The notes below the pieces were generated by a model. The model made no database searches and was not told the DNA's origin. It saw nothing but the letters and a program-made list of their open reading frames with translations. Source: Candidatus Latescibacterota bacterium (GTDB taxonomy: Bacteria > Krumholzibacteriota > Krumholzibacteriia > Krumholzibacteriales > WJIX01). From it: DNA of 6,422 nucleotides. The first letter of the stretch is position 1. Each line of letters opens with the position of its first letter. The DNA lies in NCBI GenBank assembly GCA_030621255.1, contig JAUXHZ010000064.1:1-6422 (forward strand), given 5' to 3'. Of this stretch, positions 6,278 through 6,422 are shown piece after piece. The translations under genes and the position numbers were made by a program.

Positions 6278-6422
6278 TTATAACTTTTCACCGGCAATTT
6301 CTGTAAGATACCGCACAAACTTGTTTTCTTTGTCTACAAGAATATTACTGAAACAACTATCTCTTTCCATCGACCATGTAAATGCCATTACGCCGATTTC
6401 ATCTCCCGCGGAAAGTTGAGCA
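6278..6422 (-). CDS. Second PanD-like protein, C-terminal end only (cut by the window edge)
   Basis: The last 47 codons and TAA stop of a gene transcribed leftward. The protein AQLSAGDEIGVMAFTWS (first 17 visible residues) aligns with HLVNEGDIVDIMAFSWS of the neighbouring PanD homologue, sharing Gly-Asp, Met-Ala-Phe and Trp-Ser at the same spacing. The tail also lines up (DKENKFVRYLTE against DANNRFSRYATS). It is therefore a diverged paralogue, not a recent copy. The pyruvoyl-forming Gly-Ser and the substrate-binding residues lie outside the window. It ends 104 bp before the GTG of the complete copy. That spacer is very AT-rich with no hairpin terminator, so both may share a transcript, though a promoter in the spacer cannot be excluded. 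Confidence 0.7.
   Translation of the reverse strand, partial: AQLSAGDEIGVMAFTWSMERDSCFSNILVDKENKFVRYLTEIAGEKL

Overview
The window is bacterial DNA of moderate to low GC, with AT-rich spacers, strong GGAGG-type ribosome binding sites and several GTG starts. No rRNA, tRNA, CRISPR array or intact mobile element is visible. The gene content (exported MEMO-family protein, DUF192 protein, CBS-domain site-2 protease, PanD of the Bacillus-like sequence type) would fit an environmental lineage such as the FCB group or a deltaproteobacterium-like clade. This is a guess; no phylogenetic marker is present.

Layout, left to right. Positions 1-366 hold no intact gene. The minus strand there carries an open frame interrupted by one TGA, possibly a decayed gene. 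A tight plus-strand pair follows: a membrane protein (367-984) that reads as a degenerate A24/CpaA-type prepilin peptidase lacking both catalytic aspartates, and a DUF192 protein (995-1342) only 10 bp downstream. Converging on this pair is a minus-strand gene (1372-2514) for a MEMO/AmmeMemoRadiSam-B family protein with a signal peptide. A 299-bp divergent spacer (2515-2813) holds a weak minus-strand terminator and a plausible plus-strand sigma-70-like promoter.

The next plus-strand unit is a fosmidomycin-resistance-like MFS transporter (2814-3983) followed after 38 bp by a FucA-type class II aldolase (4022-4642), suggesting uptake or export coupled to small sugar-phosphate or aldehyde chemistry. 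It converges, with a 9-bp gap, on a minus-strand unit transcribed leftward from the right edge: the C-terminal end of a PanD-like protein (6278-6422), a complete PanD homologue (5814-6173) and a CBS-domain site-2 protease (4652-5782).

The most notable feature is the tandem pair of PanD-like pyruvoyl decarboxylases. The complete copy keeps the Gly24-Ser25 self-cleavage site, Arg54, Thr57, Tyr58 and Asn72, but has Met at the Lys9 position and Leu at the His11 position. Both copies share an unusual C-terminal MAFxWS segment. This raises the possibility that at least the complete copy is not an ordinary aspartate decarboxylase. The exported MEMO protein and the catalytically dead prepilin-peptidase-like protein are the next most interesting items.
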